DNA of 5,181 nucleotides from Methanoculleus sp. UBA77 (GTDB taxonomy: Archaea > Halobacteriota > Methanomicrobia > Methanomicrobiales > Methanoculleaceae), in assembly GCA_002499455.1 (NCBI GenBank), contig DALN01000134.1, forward strand, positions 1-5,181, written 5' to 3'. Of this stretch, positions 4,918 to 5,181 are shown in pieces. Position 1 is the first letter of the stretch. Every line of letters starts with the position of its first letter. The translations under genes were made by a program, and so were the position numbers. Under the pieces are notes generated by a model. The model saw only the letters and a program-made list of their open reading frames with translations. It did not search any database and was not told the origin of the DNA.

Positions 4918-5142
4918 TGGTATGGGGGGATGGGTGCCGGGTTCTTTCCGGTGCTTCGCTAAAGGCTCTGTGGTCCATCATACTTCGCGCGAAATTGCAA
5001 CGCTATTCCTGCGTTATCTCATGCGAAGTGCGATGGGCCGACGGCCCGGAGCATGAGCACCGCCAGGTGTGAAGCCGCGAAGAACGCGAAAGGGAGTAGT
5101 TAACAAAGCCCTGAATTCGCGGCTTCGTGCCTTCGCGTGAGC
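4918..5142. repeat. Non-coding spacer rich in inverted repeats and GCGAAG/CTTCGC
   Basis: No convincing gene or tRNA was found here. The hexamer CTTCGC or its complement GCGAAG occurs five times: 4954-4959, 4983-4988, 5023-5028, 5077-5082 and 5131-5136. Three inverted repeats are present. (1) 4975-4988 pairs with 5023-5036 (12 Watson-Crick pairs, one wobble, one mismatch) and encloses a 5-bp hairpin 4999-5003/5011-5015. (2) GGGCC 5035-5039 pairs with GGCCC 5043-5047. (3) GAAGCCGCGAA 5071-5081 matches TTCGCGGCTTC 5116-5126 perfectly over 11 bp with a 34-base spacer. It resembles the dispersed GCGAAG-type intergenic repeats seen in many prokaryotic genomes, but copy number cannot be judged from this window. 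Confidence 0.5.
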
Positions 5143-5181
5143 TCACTCGCGCACAAAAACGTCGAGCATCGACGCGGCCTC
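5143..5181 (-). CDS. Possible C-terminal tail of an unidentified protein (partial)
   Basis: Reading leftward from the right edge, the minus strand gives EAASMLDVFVRE followed by TGA (5143-5145). Third codon positions are mostly G or C and the residues look protein-like, whereas the other two minus frames are arginine- and cysteine-rich. Twelve codons cannot identify the protein. The same bases hold a 6-bp hairpin CGTCGA/TCGACG (5160-5165, 5169-5174) followed on the minus strand by five T, so the stretch could instead be a terminator. Confidence 0.35.
   Translation of the reverse strand, partial: EAASMLDVFVRE

Noticed and set aside
4930..4960. Possible tRNA-like fragment (short CCGG stem with a GTTCTTT loop)
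   Set aside because: The stem is only about four base pairs, and no acceptor, anticodon or T-arm sequence could be assembled around it on either strand.
4954..5136. CRISPR array, because of the repeated hexamer
   Set aside because: The repeat unit is six bases, occurs in both orientations and has irregular spacing (23 to 54 bases between copies), so it is not a CRISPR repeat.

Overview
The window most likely comes from the chromosome of a GC-rich methanogenic archaeon of the order Methanomicrobiales; Methanoculleus is my best guess. The archaeal assignment rests on the gene content: eS24 (S24e), eS31 (S27ae) and eL40 (L40e) ribosomal proteins without ubiquitin, a fused Kae1-Bud32 KEOPS protein, and an AT-rich TATA box in place of bacterial -35/-10 promoters. 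The genus is inferred from the look of the sequences and was not tested by a search.

Layout, left to right. Bases 22-53 are a stem-loop with a T-run, a probable terminator for htpX. Bases 56-931 (minus) encode an HtpX-type membrane zinc metalloprotease. Bases 932-1193 are a divergent GC-rich spacer with a strong palindrome beside the htpX promoter. Bases 1194-1844 (plus) encode a DUF1917/Bles03-like protein (putative phosphothreonine lyase fold). Bases 1845-1939 separate convergent genes and carry hairpins for both strands. From 4877 down to 1940 runs a minus-strand cluster in the order rps24e, rps27ae, kae1-bud32, rdgB/HAM1-type XTP/dITP diphosphatase, rpl40e. Bases 4918-5142 have no convincing gene but are dense in inverted repeats and in the hexamer GCGAAG/CTTCGC. 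The last 39 bases may be the tail of another minus-strand gene.

The minus-strand cluster is a translation and nucleotide-quality locus. It supplies three small ribosomal proteins, the tRNA t6A-modifying KEOPS core (Kae1 catalytic subunit plus Bud32 ATPase/kinase) and a nucleotide-pool sanitiser. Spacing suggests graded coupling: rps24e and rps27ae are 2 bases apart, and kae1-bud32 and rdgB overlap by 4 bases. The 110-base gap between rps27ae and kae1-bud32 holds a long nested stem-loop followed by a T-run and a TATA-like stretch, which suggests partial termination and a second, possibly leaderless, promoter.

Most of the window is ordinary archaeal core genome. The parts most worth a second look are the stem-loop-rich spacer at 4918-5142, the attenuator-like hairpin at 4321-4370, the palindrome at 969-989 and the poorly understood DUF1917 protein. 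I see no convincing new defence or mobile system.
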